This document shows, one piece after another, positions 44,223 to 53,365 of a stretch of 64,000 bases of DNA. The position numbers and the translations under genes are program-made. Every line of letters starts with the position of its first letter. Within the stretch, counting starts at the first letter, position 1. Source of the stretch: UM-FILTER-47-13 sp964445195 (GTDB lineage Bacteria > Pseudomonadota > Alphaproteobacteria > Micavibrionales > Micavibrionaceae); assembly GCA_964445195.1 (NCBI GenBank), contig CAYUKA010000004.1:60674-124673 (forward strand), given 5' to 3'. A model generated the notes under the pieces. The model was not told the DNA's origin. It saw only the letters and a program-made list of their open reading frames with translations, and did no database searches.

Positions 44223-44255
44223 AGCGCCTAACCTAGACCACTTTTTTGTATAATT

Positions 44256-45488
44256 CTAGTGGGTTTCCAGACCGTATGCAGCATGTAAAGACCGTACGGC
44301 CAATTCTGTGTAGTCCTCGGCTATCAGCACGCTCACCTTGATCTCGGACGTTGAGATCACCTGGATATTGATCCCCTTTTCCGCCAGGGCGCCAAACATG
44401 GTCTGGGCAACGCCGGCGTGGCTGCGCATGCCGATCCCGACGACCGAGACTTTCACGACATTTTCATCGGAACGGATATCGGCGGCTTTTAATTCCTCAG
44501 ACCCGCGCAGAGCTTCCATCGCCCGTTGCAAATCGCTGCGCGGCACGGTAAAGGTCACATCGGTTGACTGGCCGTCCGGGGCAATATTCTGAACAATCAT
44601 ATCGACATTGATCGCCGCCGCGGCCAGGGGACCGAAAATTTTCGCCGCCGCGCCCGGAATATCCGGCACGCCGATCAAGGTAATTTTGGCTTCGTCCTTG
44701 GTATAGGTAATGCCATTCACAATTTCTTTTTCCACGATATCGTCCTCTTTGGTTACCAGGGTTCCGGGAAAATCGCTGCCGATCGCCGGCTCATAGCTCG
44801 ACAAAACCTGCACCGGCACACTGCGTTTCATCGCCATTTCGACCGAGCGTGTCTGCAGGACTTTCGCGCCCAGAGAAGCCATCTCCAGCATTTCTTCATA
44901 GGAGACTTTATCAAGCTTGCGCGCCTGCGGCACGATACGCGGGTCCGTTGTGTAAACACCGCTGACATCCGTATAAATATCGCAGCGATCGGCCCCAAGC
45001 GCCGCTGCCAGCGCAACCGCGGTCGTATCGGACCCGCCGCGCCCCAGTGTTGTAATCCGGTTGCGCGATGTAATGCCCTGAAATCCGGCCAGGATTGCGA
45101 CCTCGTTTTCATTAAGGCGCTTATCCATTTCCGTTGTATCAATGTCGAGAATCCGCGCCTTGCCGTGCATATCGTTACAGATAATCGGCACCTGCCAGCC
45201 CTGCCAGCTGCGCGCCGCAATGCCGCGTTTTTGTAACGCCAGCGCCATCAGGCCGGAGGTAATATTTTCGCCGCTTGCAACCACGGCATCATATTCGCGC
45301 GCATCATGCAGAGGACTGATCTTACGGCAATAATCGACCAACTCGTTGGTCACGCCGGCCATGGCCGAGACGACGACAGCGACCTGATGACCGCGCTCCG
45401 CCTCAGCCGCGATCTTTTCGGCTGCCGCCTCGATCCGCGCCGTATCGGCCACTGATGTTCCGCCGAATTTTAAAACAAGCCTTGTCAT
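44256..45488 (-). CDS. lysC: aspartate kinase
   Basis: Phosphorylates aspartate in the first step of the lysine, methionine and threonine pathway. 410 residues, with the nucleotide motif KFGGTS (7-12), the catalytic GFQGI...TTLGRGGSDTTA region, and two ACT regulatory domains in the last 150 residues, typical of the lysine/threonine-inhibited type. It diverges from ubiG across 29 bases and is first in the lysC-rodZ-prfA-prmC-DUF4167 group. Confidence 0.97.
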   Translation of the reverse strand: MTRLVLKFGGTSVADTARIEAAAEKIAAEAERGHQVAVVVSAMAGVTNELVDYCRKISPLHDAREYDAVVASGENITSGLMALALQKRGIAARSWQGWQVPIICNDMHGKARILDIDTTEMDKRLNENEVAILAGFQGITSRNRITTLGRGGSDTTAVALAAALGADRCDIYTDVSGVYTTDPRIVPQARKLDKVSYEEMLEMASLGAKVLQTRSVEMAMKRSVPVQVLSSYEPAIGSDFPGTLVTKEDDIVEKEIVNGITYTKDEAKITLIGVPDIPGAAAKIFGPLAAAAINVDMIVQNIAPDGQSTDVTFTVPRSDLQRAMEALRGSEELKAADIRSDENVVKVSVVGIGMRSHAGVAQTMFGALAEKGINIQVISTSEIKVSVLIAEDYTELAVRSLHAAYGLETH

Positions 45489-45517
45489 ACCCTTACTCGT
45501 GGCGCTAAATAGACCCT

Positions 45518-46240
45518 ATGCAAACAAGCATAAACCCGCAGGAAATAAAACATTTTTCTAAAGACTCGGCCCGCTGGTGGGACGAGAACGGGCCGTTTAA
45601 ACCCCTGCACCGTCTTAATCCTGTGCGGCTGCGTTACATTGGCGGGGCTATAAGGCAACATTATGGTCTTGGCGATACGGCTCTCAAACCGTTTAAGAAC
45701 CTGAATATCCTGGATATCGGCTGCGGCGGCGGGCTGGCCTGTGAACCGCTGGCCCGTCTTGGCGGCAAGGTCACCGGCATTGATGCCGACGAACAGGCGA
45801 TCGCCGTCGCCAAAGAGCACGCCGCACAAGGCGGCCTGAAAATCGATTACCGCGCCGGGGCCGCCGAAGACCTGAATAAAACGTTCGATGTCGTACTGAC
45901 GCTTGAGATCGTTGAACATGTCAATGATGTGGACAGCTTTGTGGAAGACTGTGTGAATCTCTGTAAACCGGGCGGGATAACTATTTTCTCAACCCTGAAC
46001 AGGACCCCGCAATCCTTCGCGCTGGGCATCGTCGCCGCCGAATACCTGCTGCGCTGGGTGCCCCGCGGTACCCATCAGTGGAAAAACTTCGTGACTCCGT
46101 CTGAACTCGCCCGCGCCGCCCGCAGGGCCGGCGCAAAAGAAAAAGATGCGAAAGGATTGATCTTCAACCCTTTACAAAACGAGTTTACGCTATCAGATCA
46201 TAATATGAGTGTTAATTATTTCATGGTGGTAGGAACATAA
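45518..46240 (+). CDS. ubiG: ubiquinone biosynthesis O-methyltransferase
   Basis: Performs both O-methylations of the ubiquinone ring. 240 residues; the start has INPQEIKHFSKDSARWWDENGPFKPLHRLNP as in the family, SAM motif I is ILDIGCGGGLACEPLA, then VTGIDADEQAI, and a membrane-contacting insertion follows (NRTPQSFALGIVAAEYLLRWVPRGTH). The stop TAA overlaps the next ATG by one base (TAATG). It diverges from lysC. Confidence 0.96.
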   Translation: MQTSINPQEIKHFSKDSARWWDENGPFKPLHRLNPVRLRYIGGAIRQHYGLGDTALKPFKNLNILDIGCGGGLACEPLARLGGKVTGIDADEQAIAVAKEHAAQGGLKIDYRAGAAEDLNKTFDVVLTLEIVEHVNDVDSFVEDCVNLCKPGGITIFSTLNRTPQSFALGIVAAEYLLRWVPRGTHQWKNFVTPSELARAARRAGAKEKDAKGLIFNPLQNEFTLSDHNMSVNYFMVVGT

Positions 46241-46434
46241 TGGGCTTTGCGTTTTTTATCCTGATGGGCCTGGCAATGGTCGCCGTAGTGGTATCGCTGG
46301 TGCTGGGTATGGTATTCATGGTGAAAACCGGTGAGGATAACCGCCGCCGCAGCAACAAAATGATGCAGGCGCGGGTCACACTGCAAGGGATCGCGATTAT
46401 CCTGTTTGCGCTGGCCATGATGAGCCAGTCATAA
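46240..46434 (+). CDS. HIG1-type twin-transmembrane protein
   Basis: A 64-residue protein with two membrane helices (GLAMVAVVVSLVLGMVFMV and LQGIAIILFALAMM) separated by a basic loop (RRRSNKMMQARV), matching the HIG1-like twin-helix family found downstream of ubiG in alphaproteobacteria. Homologues in mitochondria and Rhodobacter interact with respiratory complexes. Its start overlaps the ubiG stop by one base, so it is translationally coupled. Confidence 0.85.
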   Translation: MGFAFFILMGLAMVAVVVSLVLGMVFMVKTGEDNRRRSNKMMQARVTLQGIAIILFALAMMSQS

Positions 46435-46447
46435 TCGTCGGCCGGAA

Positions 46448-47779
46448 TTATGATTCCGGCCTTTTGCCGTCATCGAACACGGCCCCTTCAAGATCAGCAC
46501 CCTGGAAGTTCGCGTTCTCGACATTGGCGCCGGTAAAGTCTGCGCCTTTGAGATCGCAATTGCTGAAGTCGGCATAAGCGACATCCGCGTCCTGAAACGA
46601 CGCCTTTTTCATCTTCGCCCCGGCGCAGTTCGCATAGCGCATATTGCTGCCGGCCAGATCACAAGGCGAGGCCTGCTTCTCACCGTTATTTTCAAAATAG
46701 AGCGGGCTGAAATTCGCCCCGCGCAGATCGGCATGGCTAAACCGCACTTTTTTCAGGCTTGTGGCCCGGAAGTCGGCGCTGCGGAGAAAACAACTACGGA
46801 AATCCGATTCATCCAGAACCGCGCTCTGCAGCTGGATATCCGTCAAGTCCATACCGCACCAGCGCGCGCCAATGGCTTTGAGCGCGGTTAGTTTTTCCCC
46901 GGCCAAAGACAACAGGATGCGCAGATCATAGCCACTCAGATCAAGCTGCGCCCCTTCACGGCCGACGCTGGCGACCCAGCTTCTGTGCTCCTTGATCAGC
47001 TTGGCCAGAGGCGCTTCAAGATCCTCGAGCGACTTACCAACATTATCATCCGTAATCGAGTCGGTCAGATCGACGCCGCTGCCCACAATATCATCAAGCT
47101 GTACACCGGTCAGGATCGTAGAGCGCATGTTCGCGCCCATAAGCTGCGCGCCCTTGACATCAGCCTCAGTCAAGTCGGCGCCCTCGAACCGGGCATTACG
47201 AAGATCTGCGCCGGTCAGGTTGGTTTTCGACATGATCGCGTCAGAGAAGTCGGCATTGGTCGCCAGCGTTCCCGACAGGCGCGCGCCGGCGAGATTTGCC
47301 CCGCGGAAATTCACATCCTGCCCCGGCCCGAACTGGCCGTCAGTCGACAGGCCGCCGGCCCGCAAATCAGCACGGTCGAGATCCGCCCCGGCCAGGTCGG
47401 CGCTCTCAATCCGCGAGCCGCGCAAATCAGCACGCACGAAAATAGTCTTATTCAGATTGGAGTTGCTCAGATCACAAGCATATAGCGATGCCTCACGGAA
47501 ATTTGCCGCGGCAAGGTCCATATTGGTCATATCACAGCCGCTAAAGTCGGCCTGGCGCAAGTCTTTTTCGCGCAGTGACAGACCGGATATATCCATCTTG
47601 CGCAAGATCGCCCGGCGACCGCCAACGCGCCCTTCCATAAAGCGTTTATGAAGCTGCACAACTTCATCAAGCTGCTCCTGCGTCATGCGCTTTAGTGTAT
47701 TATCATCCCCATGGGCTTCCGAGGTTCCTTGCATTGCGCCTTCTTTCGCATATTGAAAGCCATACTCTGATCCAGACAT
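46448..47779 (-). CDS. pentapeptide-repeat protein
   Basis: A 443-residue protein in which repeated A(D/N)LxX units cover about 75-230 and 290-440 (e.g. ADLRGSRIESADLAGADLDRADLR, ADFSNCDLKGADFTGANVENANFQ spread over the repeats), giving a right-handed beta helix. The first ~65 residues are a helical extension and a non-repetitive segment of about 60 residues divides the two blocks. No signal peptide. Some such proteins mimic DNA and protect gyrase, but nothing here proves that. The gene converges on the HIG1-type gene and lies downstream of the TlpA-like gene in the same direction. Confidence 0.92.
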   Translation of the reverse strand: MSGSEYGFQYAKEGAMQGTSEAHGDDNTLKRMTQEQLDEVVQLHKRFMEGRVGGRRAILRKMDISGLSLREKDLRQADFSGCDMTNMDLAAANFREASLYACDLSNSNLNKTIFVRADLRGSRIESADLAGADLDRADLRAGGLSTDGQFGPGQDVNFRGANLAGARLSGTLATNADFSDAIMSKTNLTGADLRNARFEGADLTEADVKGAQLMGANMRSTILTGVQLDDIVGSGVDLTDSITDDNVGKSLEDLEAPLAKLIKEHRSWVASVGREGAQLDLSGYDLRILLSLAGEKLTALKAIGARWCGMDLTDIQLQSAVLDESDFRSCFLRSADFRATSLKKVRFSHADLRGANFSPLYFENNGEKQASPCDLAGSNMRYANCAGAKMKKASFQDADVAYADFSNCDLKGADFTGANVENANFQGADLEGAVFDDGKRPES

Positions 47780-47822
47780 GGTAGATCAAAAACCCTTTGA
47801 TTTTATTAACAGCTTCGCTTTT

Positions 47823-48359
47823 CTAATTGTCCAATAAATCGTTGAAAAAGGCCAGAGATTCCTGTCCTGTCCACTCACGCGTACCCGAGAAAGACCGATG
47901 CAGCTTGCCATCCGGGCCAACCAGATAGCTGGAAGGCACGCCGTTAATAGCCATGCTATTCCACACAGCCGGATTATCTGTGTAATGACTCGTAAAACCG
48001 TCAGGCAACCTGGCCCGTTCGATTTTCTCCAGCAACGCACGCCCGGAACCGGCAAAATCGAGCGAAATGAACATCACCTCAAAGTCAGACCTCTCAAATT
48101 GGCGTTCCAGCGCCACCAGACGGGGAATTTCATTCAGGCAGTACGGGCACCATGTCGTCCAGAACGTCATTAACGTCCAGCGCCCCTGCAGCTTAGACCG
48201 TATAAAACGGCGGTCGTTCAGGGTATAAATGTCAAAGGCGGGTAAATCGCGGGGCGGATCATAAAGACGATCCTGCGCCAGCGTTGGTGCCGGCCCGATG
48301 AGAAGGCAGAATACTGCTGTTATCGCTGCGTTTAGAATATATTTTGCCTTCGCATGCAT
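47823..48359 (-). CDS. TlpA/ResA-type thioredoxin-like protein
   Basis: A 178-residue exported thioredoxin-fold protein. The signal peptide ends near GPAPTLAQ, and the redox motif is TFWTTWCPYCLNEIP with the WCxxC pair. The strand FEVMFISLDFAG and the cis-proline segment INGVPSSYLVGPDGKL are standard. It probably reduces disulfides or assists cytochrome c or cell-envelope protein maturation. It diverges from the lptM-lysA pair. No DsbD/CcdA partner is in the window. Confidence 0.9.
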   Translation of the reverse strand: MHAKAKYILNAAITAVFCLLIGPAPTLAQDRLYDPPRDLPAFDIYTLNDRRFIRSKLQGRWTLMTFWTTWCPYCLNEIPRLVALERQFERSDFEVMFISLDFAGSGRALLEKIERARLPDGFTSHYTDNPAVWNSMAINGVPSSYLVGPDGKLHRSFSGTREWTGQESLAFFNDLLDN

Positions 48360-48397
48360 AAGCTTGCCTGTCAGCCGTGAACGTGTATAACACTCTT

Positions 48398-48571
48398 ATG
48401 ATACACGGATTATCTTTCCATAGGGTTATTTTTCTCTGCTGCGCCGTCATGCTGATTGTGATGCCTACCGGCTGCGGCATCAAGCCGAATTCCGTTGATC
48501 CGCCACCAGGGGCGGAAAACCGGGAATTCCCGCGTACCTACCCCGATCCGTCAACCGATCCCGCCCCGTAA
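48398..48571 (+). CDS. lptM: LptM-like small lipoprotein
   Basis: A 57-residue small lipoprotein just upstream of lysA, the same place as lptM (yifL), whose product assists LptD maturation. The start chosen is ATG 48398; a GTG at 48377 adds seven residues. After the signal peptide comes PTG-C-GIKPNSVDPPPG, similar to the TGCGLKGPL..PP start of LptM, but the -3 position is proline, a weak lipobox. Only two bases of spacing exist before lysA. Function inferred from position and mature N-terminus. Confidence 0.65.
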   Translation: MIHGLSFHRVIFLCCAVMLIVMPTGCGIKPNSVDPPPGAENREFPRTYPDPSTDPAP

Positions 48572-49846
48572 ATGGCCGGGTTTCACGACATAGACGGCGC
48601 CCTGCACGCCGACGCCGTGCCATTGTCTGTTCTGGCCGAGCGTTACGGCACGCCCGCCTATATCTATAGTGCCGGCCGGATCCGCAACAATGTAGAGCGA
48701 TTACAGGCCGCCCTGCGCAAAGCGCTGCCGGAAGATCGCCAGCCGCTGATCGCCTATGCCTGTAAGGCCAATAGCAATATTGCCGTCTTAAAACTTTTGC
48801 AAACGATGGGGCTGGGCTGCGACGTTGTCTCGGGCGGTGAAATCCTGCGCGCGCTGAAGGCCGGTATCGCGGCAAACAAAATCGTTTATTCCGGCGTTGG
48901 CAAATCCGATGCCGAGATTGCCGAAGCGCTGCAAAACGGTATCCTGCAAATCAATGTTGAATCCCGCGCGGAGCTTGAGCGTATCGCCGCCATCGCCCGT
49001 GACCAGGGCAAGCCGGCCCCCGTCGCATTACGCTATAATCCTGAAGTTGAAGCCGGTGCCCATGATAAAATCTCGACCGGACGCCGGCAGGATAAATTCG
49101 GGCTGCTGCGCGAAGAAGTCGAAGAGCTTTACGAATGGGCCGCGAAACACCCGGATCTGTCGCCGCAGGGCCTGCAGATCCATATCGGTTCGCAGTTGAC
49201 AGATGTGGCACCTTACCGCGCCAGCTTCGAAAAGCTGGCCGCTCTTGCCGAAACACTAAAAGGACGGGGTTTCCCTGTCGAGCGGCTTGACCTGGGCGGC
49301 GGCCTCGGCATTGTCTATCAGGACGAAACGCCACCGGATCTGGACGCCTATGCGTCATTGATTCGCGATATGATCCTGCCGCTTCAAACCCGGATAGTCC
49401 TTGAACCGGGTCGATTCATCGCCGGTGACGCCGGTTTACTCCTGACGCGCATAAGCTATATCAAGGAACATGAAGACCGCCGCTACATTATTCTTGATGC
49501 CGGCATGAACGATTTGATCCGCCCGGCCCTGTATGACGCCCATCATCCCATTCGCCATGTCAGTGACAAGGGCAACACGGTCCCGGCCCTGCGCTATGAC
49601 ATTGTCGGGCCGGTCTGCGAAACCGGCGACACCTTTATGAAAGACGCAGAACTGCCGCGGGCCGAAAAAGACGAGCTGATCGCACTGATGGGCGCCGGTG
49701 CGTACGGCTTCGTTATGGCCTCGAATTACAATACCCGCCCGCTGCCGCCGGAAATTCTGGTTGATGGGGATAAGCACACGATCATTCGCCAACGGCAGAG
49801 TTTTCAGGATATACTGGAAAAAGAGTATATTCCGGACTGGCTCTAG
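48572..49846 (+). CDS. lysA: diaminopimelate decarboxylase
   Basis: Converts meso-diaminopimelate to lysine. 424 residues, PLP-dependent fold-III enzyme. The PLP lysine is in IAYACKANSN, the glycine-rich phosphate site in LDLGGGLGI, HIGSQ is in the barrel, and the C-terminal domain has PGRFIAGDAG and CETGD. The catalytic cysteine of the second subunit is in GPVCETGDTF. It follows the LptM-like gene immediately and is followed by the DUF4175 gene. Confidence 0.97.
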   Translation: MAGFHDIDGALHADAVPLSVLAERYGTPAYIYSAGRIRNNVERLQAALRKALPEDRQPLIAYACKANSNIAVLKLLQTMGLGCDVVSGGEILRALKAGIAANKIVYSGVGKSDAEIAEALQNGILQINVESRAELERIAAIARDQGKPAPVALRYNPEVEAGAHDKISTGRRQDKFGLLREEVEELYEWAAKHPDLSPQGLQIHIGSQLTDVAPYRASFEKLAALAETLKGRGFPVERLDLGGGLGIVYQDETPPDLDAYASLIRDMILPLQTRIVLEPGRFIAGDAGLLLTRISYIKEHEDRRYIILDAGMNDLIRPALYDAHHPIRHVSDKGNTVPALRYDIVGPVCETGDTFMKDAELPRAEKDELIALMGAGAYGFVMASNYNTRPLPPEILVDGDKHTIIRQRQSFQDILEKEYIPDWL

Positions 49847-49890
49847 GCTCAGGACTCATTAATTTCGTAAATTCTGCGCGAGCGTTTTTC

Positions 49891-52458
49891 ATGCACGACC
49901 CACTTGATTTTGAACGACGGCCGTTAATCTCTCTCCTGTCCCGTAAGCGGACAGTGGCAGCGCTTGTCCTGGTGCTGGAAAACGCAACACGCGCATTGTG
50001 GCGCATTGCGTCATGGCTCGCCTTCTTTGCCGCCTTGTGGCTCGTCAATATCCCGGCCGTCTTCGCCCCGTGGGGTCCGCCGCTCTGCCTTGCTATTTTC
50101 ATCATCGGACTGGTCTGGCTGTGCCTGAATGATCTGCGCCATATACGCCGCCCGAAAGCCCGCGATATAGACCGTCGCTTGGAAGAGGCCAGCGCCCTGC
50201 ACCACCGTCCGCTGAGCGTTATTGAGGACAGGCTCGTCAACCCGAAGCTTGAAACCACGCGCAAACTCTGGGGACGCAACCGTGACAGCGCCTATGAAAC
50301 AATCCGCGCCCTGCGTCTGCCCGCACCGCGCGCGATCATCAGCCGCCGCGATCCTTACGCCCTGCGCATGCTGGCCGTTATCTTCCTTGTTATAGGCGTG
50401 AGTGTCGCCGGACCGCACTGGCAAGACCGGCTGCGCTTCGGGCTGCTCCCGTTTTCGTTTCAGGGCGAACAGACACAAAATGCAGATGCCGTGACACTAT
50501 GGATCACACCGCCCGAATATACCCATGTCCCGCAAATCGCATTAACCGGCGAAGGACGGCACAATGAAACACTCGATATTCCGGCAGGGAGCACCCTGAA
50601 GATCCGTATGAATAAAGGCTTCACGACACCACACCTTGAGATGGCCGGTGAAACCATGCCGCTTGAGAAATTTGGCGACCAGAGCTGGGGGCTGGAAACG
50701 CCCGTTGGCCCCGGCGAAGCGCTTATCCTGCGCCAGTGGCCATTCCTGCGCGCCCATATTGCCTACAACCTGGTCGACGACCAGCCGCCGGTCATTACTG
50801 TAAACGGTGCCCCCGAAGATCTGCCTAAAGGCGAAGTGAAATTGCCGCTGAAACTTTATGATGATTACGGCGTCATTGATATGACCCTGCGCATGACTCT
50901 CGACCCGTCGATTACGGACAAACCACTTGGCGCACCGTATGAAGAAATCCGCGCCGTCATGAGCGCCCCGGGTCAGGAGCTTGAAATTGAGCCGGTTTTC
51001 GACCTGTCATGGCATCCTTGGGCCGGCCTGCCCGTTATTATCACAGTCGAAGGCAGCGATTACCCCGGCCAGACAAACGATATCACACCGCTTTATATGA
51101 CCCTGCCAGAGCGTTCCTTCAGCCACCCTGTCGCGCGGCAGTTGATCGAATACCGCAAGCGCCTGATCTATACACCCGAAGACGCCGCCCCTAATGTGGC
51201 CTTTGATCTTGAAGAATTGCTCACCAATCCCGAGGCATTCCAATATGACCTTCTGACAGCGATGGCCTTGCGCAGCGCCGCCTCACGTCTTACCCATGAC
51301 AGCCGCCTGCCCTCAATCGCCAGCGTTATCGAATTATTGTGGGACACGGCGCTGCGGATCGAGGAAGGCAACCTGCCGCTGGCCGCCCGCGATTTGCAGG
51401 ATGCGCAGCGGCGTCTGGAGCAGGTGCTTGCCAACCCCGATGCTACGGATGAGGAAGTGGCACAGGCGCTGGATGAGTTCCGCGATGCGCTGGCCGAATA
51501 TTTCCAGGAGCTGGCCCGTGAAATCCAGCGCCGCATGGCGGAGAGCGGGCAGGACGTGGACATCCCGCCGGAACTGTTCCAGAACGCGATCCGTTCGGAG
51601 GATCTTGCCGCCTTTCTCGACCGCCTGCAGGCCGAAGCGCTGTCCGGCGACCGGGACTCTGCACGCGAACTGCTCTCACAAATGCAGCAATTCATGGACC
51701 AGTTCAACCAGGCCCTGAACAGCGGTATGCCCCCGCAAATGGACTTTATGATGGAAGGGATCAACGAGCTTCAGGAACTGATCGAAAAACAACAGGCACT
51801 GCTCGACCAGACCGTTGAACAAACGATCCGGCACAAAGGCCGGCAACAGCAATATTATCCTGAATCACTGCCGTTCGATGAAGAGTTTTTCCGCCGGCAA
51901 TGGGGACTGGAGGAAATGCCGCCTTTGCCGCAGCCGCAGCCGCAGGCGCAGCCAGACGAGAACGACACGCCGCCGATCGACACGCAGGCCAACAAAAACG
52001 AACAGGACGCGCTGCGCTATATTCTCGGCCAGCTGATGCTTGAAACTGACGAGCAACTCGGCACCATTCCGGAGCCGATGCAGCTTGCTGAGCAGGAAAT
52101 GCGTGAATCCGCGAATGAACTGGGCAACAACAATCCTGACCAGTCGATCCCGCATCAGGAGCAGGCCATCGCCTATCTGCAACAGGCAATGGAGGAAATG
52201 TCACAGCAGCTTCAGCAGATGATGCAGCAAATGACGCTGCTCTCGCTTGGCGGTATGAGCCGCATGGACCCGCTGGGCCGGCCGATGAGTGAAGGTGACC
52301 CGCCGGGCATGTTCCCCGGTTCCCGCGTCGAAATCCCGGACGAGGCCGAACGTAAACGGGTACAGGAAATTCTGCGAACATTGCGTGAACGATCAGGCGA
52401 ATTCAGCCGTCCGGATTATGAACTGGACTATTACCGCCGCCTGATGCAGCAGTTCTAG
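49891..52458 (+). CDS. DUF4175 (TIGR02302-like) membrane protein
   Basis: An 855-residue alphaproteobacterial membrane protein. Three helices near the N-terminus (about 37-56, 59-77 and 160-180) precede a long periplasmic region of beta-rich repeats (residues 190-420), and the second half is helical and Gln-rich (LAREIQRRMAE, QQLQQMMQQMT), ending in LDYYRRLMQQF. The usual family length is 800-870. Function unknown; the family sits in the lysA neighbourhood in many genomes, and envelope stress or outer-membrane roles are suggested by its shape. The stop overlaps the convergent zinc-ribbon gene by four bases. Confidence 0.92.
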   Translation: MHDPLDFERRPLISLLSRKRTVAALVLVLENATRALWRIASWLAFFAALWLVNIPAVFAPWGPPLCLAIFIIGLVWLCLNDLRHIRRPKARDIDRRLEEASALHHRPLSVIEDRLVNPKLETTRKLWGRNRDSAYETIRALRLPAPRAIISRRDPYALRMLAVIFLVIGVSVAGPHWQDRLRFGLLPFSFQGEQTQNADAVTLWITPPEYTHVPQIALTGEGRHNETLDIPAGSTLKIRMNKGFTTPHLEMAGETMPLEKFGDQSWGLETPVGPGEALILRQWPFLRAHIAYNLVDDQPPVITVNGAPEDLPKGEVKLPLKLYDDYGVIDMTLRMTLDPSITDKPLGAPYEEIRAVMSAPGQELEIEPVFDLSWHPWAGLPVIITVEGSDYPGQTNDITPLYMTLPERSFSHPVARQLIEYRKRLIYTPEDAAPNVAFDLEELLTNPEAFQYDLLTAMALRSAASRLTHDSRLPSIASVIELLWDTALRIEEGNLPLAARDLQDAQRRLEQVLANPDATDEEVAQALDEFRDALAEYFQELAREIQRRMAESGQDVDIPPELFQNAIRSEDLAAFLDRLQAEALSGDRDSARELLSQMQQFMDQFNQALNSGMPPQMDFMMEGINELQELIEKQQALLDQTVEQTIRHKGRQQQYYPESLPFDEEFFRRQWGLEEMPPLPQPQPQAQPDENDTPPIDTQANKNEQDALRYILGQLMLETDEQLGTIPEPMQLAEQEMRESANELGNNNPDQSIPHQEQAIAYLQQAMEEMSQQLQQMMQQMTLLSLGGMSRMDPLGRPMSEGDPPGMFPGSRVEIPDEAERKRVQEILRTLRERSGEFSRPDYELDYYRRLMQQF

Positions 52459-53276
52459 GGTGCCGACTCATCAACGTCCGACTCCGAAGAATCGGTATCA
52501 GACATCTGCGTCATTGACCCCGGCGTTGTCGCGCTGACGCCGGCAGGCAGGAATTTGACATTGACCTCTTTCGCCGTTGTCGGAACGCCCGGATACGCCG
52601 TCGCAAAGGATTCTTCACTGTTACTATCCAGCGTTGCCACCGGCGCTTCAACCAGCCAGCTATCAAGCACCTCGCCCTGTTCATCAATCAGCGTTGCCTG
52701 AATACGCGGCACCGGCGACTCCTGACTATCAAGGTTGAGCACATCCCCGGACAGGTTCAGCATACTCACTCCGTTTTCATTCACCTTTGCCTCGGCCCCC
52801 AGGCCATCAAAAATCAGGCCCTCCCCGTCAACGGCCGGCGCCATGCCTGCCAGATCGTACAGAGCGTAACTGGCCGGCCAGACCTTGACCATGCTCTCAC
52901 GCGCCAGAAGGAAACCACCCAGCAGCACAAAGAACACACAGGCTGCCGCGGCATAACCAGGAATGCGGCCCGGCTCTTTTGCTACAGGCGCGGCCTCATC
53001 ATGCGCCATGGCCGGAACCGTGAACGCTTCATCTGCATCCGGATCGGGCTTGACCGATTCGGGAATCGGCTCGAGATCGTCTTCCTCACCCTCTGTAATA
53101 TCCTCAAGAATCTCCGGCGCTTCTTCATCACCAGCGGCTTCGTCAACGTCATCCTCTTCGGGTTCCTGGAACCACTCGTGGCCGCAGCTGGTACAGCGCA
53201 CGCGCCGGCCATCAGGCATCAGCGCCGATGCGGCCAATAAATAACGGGTCTTGCAACTTTCACAAACGAGGATCAT
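52455..53276 (-). CDS. zinc-ribbon membrane protein (MJ0042 type)
   Basis: A 273-residue protein that starts with a CxxC-CxxC zinc ribbon (CESC at 5-8, CTSC at about 29-32, followed by HEWFQ), the pattern of MJ0042/DUF3426 proteins. An acidic region (50-95) follows, then a transmembrane helix around 105-125 (AAACVFFVLLGGFLLA), then a DUF3426-like periplasmic beta domain (MLNLSGDVLNLDSQESPVPRIQATLIDEQGEVL spread over it). Function unknown. The gene diverges from the ftsE run. Confidence 0.9.
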   Translation of the reverse strand: MILVCESCKTRYLLAASALMPDGRRVRCTSCGHEWFQEPEEDDVDEAAGDEEAPEILEDITEGEEDDLEPIPESVKPDPDADEAFTVPAMAHDEAAPVAKEPGRIPGYAAAACVFFVLLGGFLLARESMVKVWPASYALYDLAGMAPAVDGEGLIFDGLGAEAKVNENGVSMLNLSGDVLNLDSQESPVPRIQATLIDEQGEVLDSWLVEAPVATLDSNSEESFATAYPGVPTTAKEVNVKFLPAGVSATTPGSMTQMSDTDSSESDVDESAP

Positions 53277-53365
53277 CAGACAAATAACGGCTAAGAGGCT
53301 TGGACTTTGCTTATCGCTCTAATATCTTTATAAATTCTGACAGGATAACGGCCCCGGAGCAAGTC

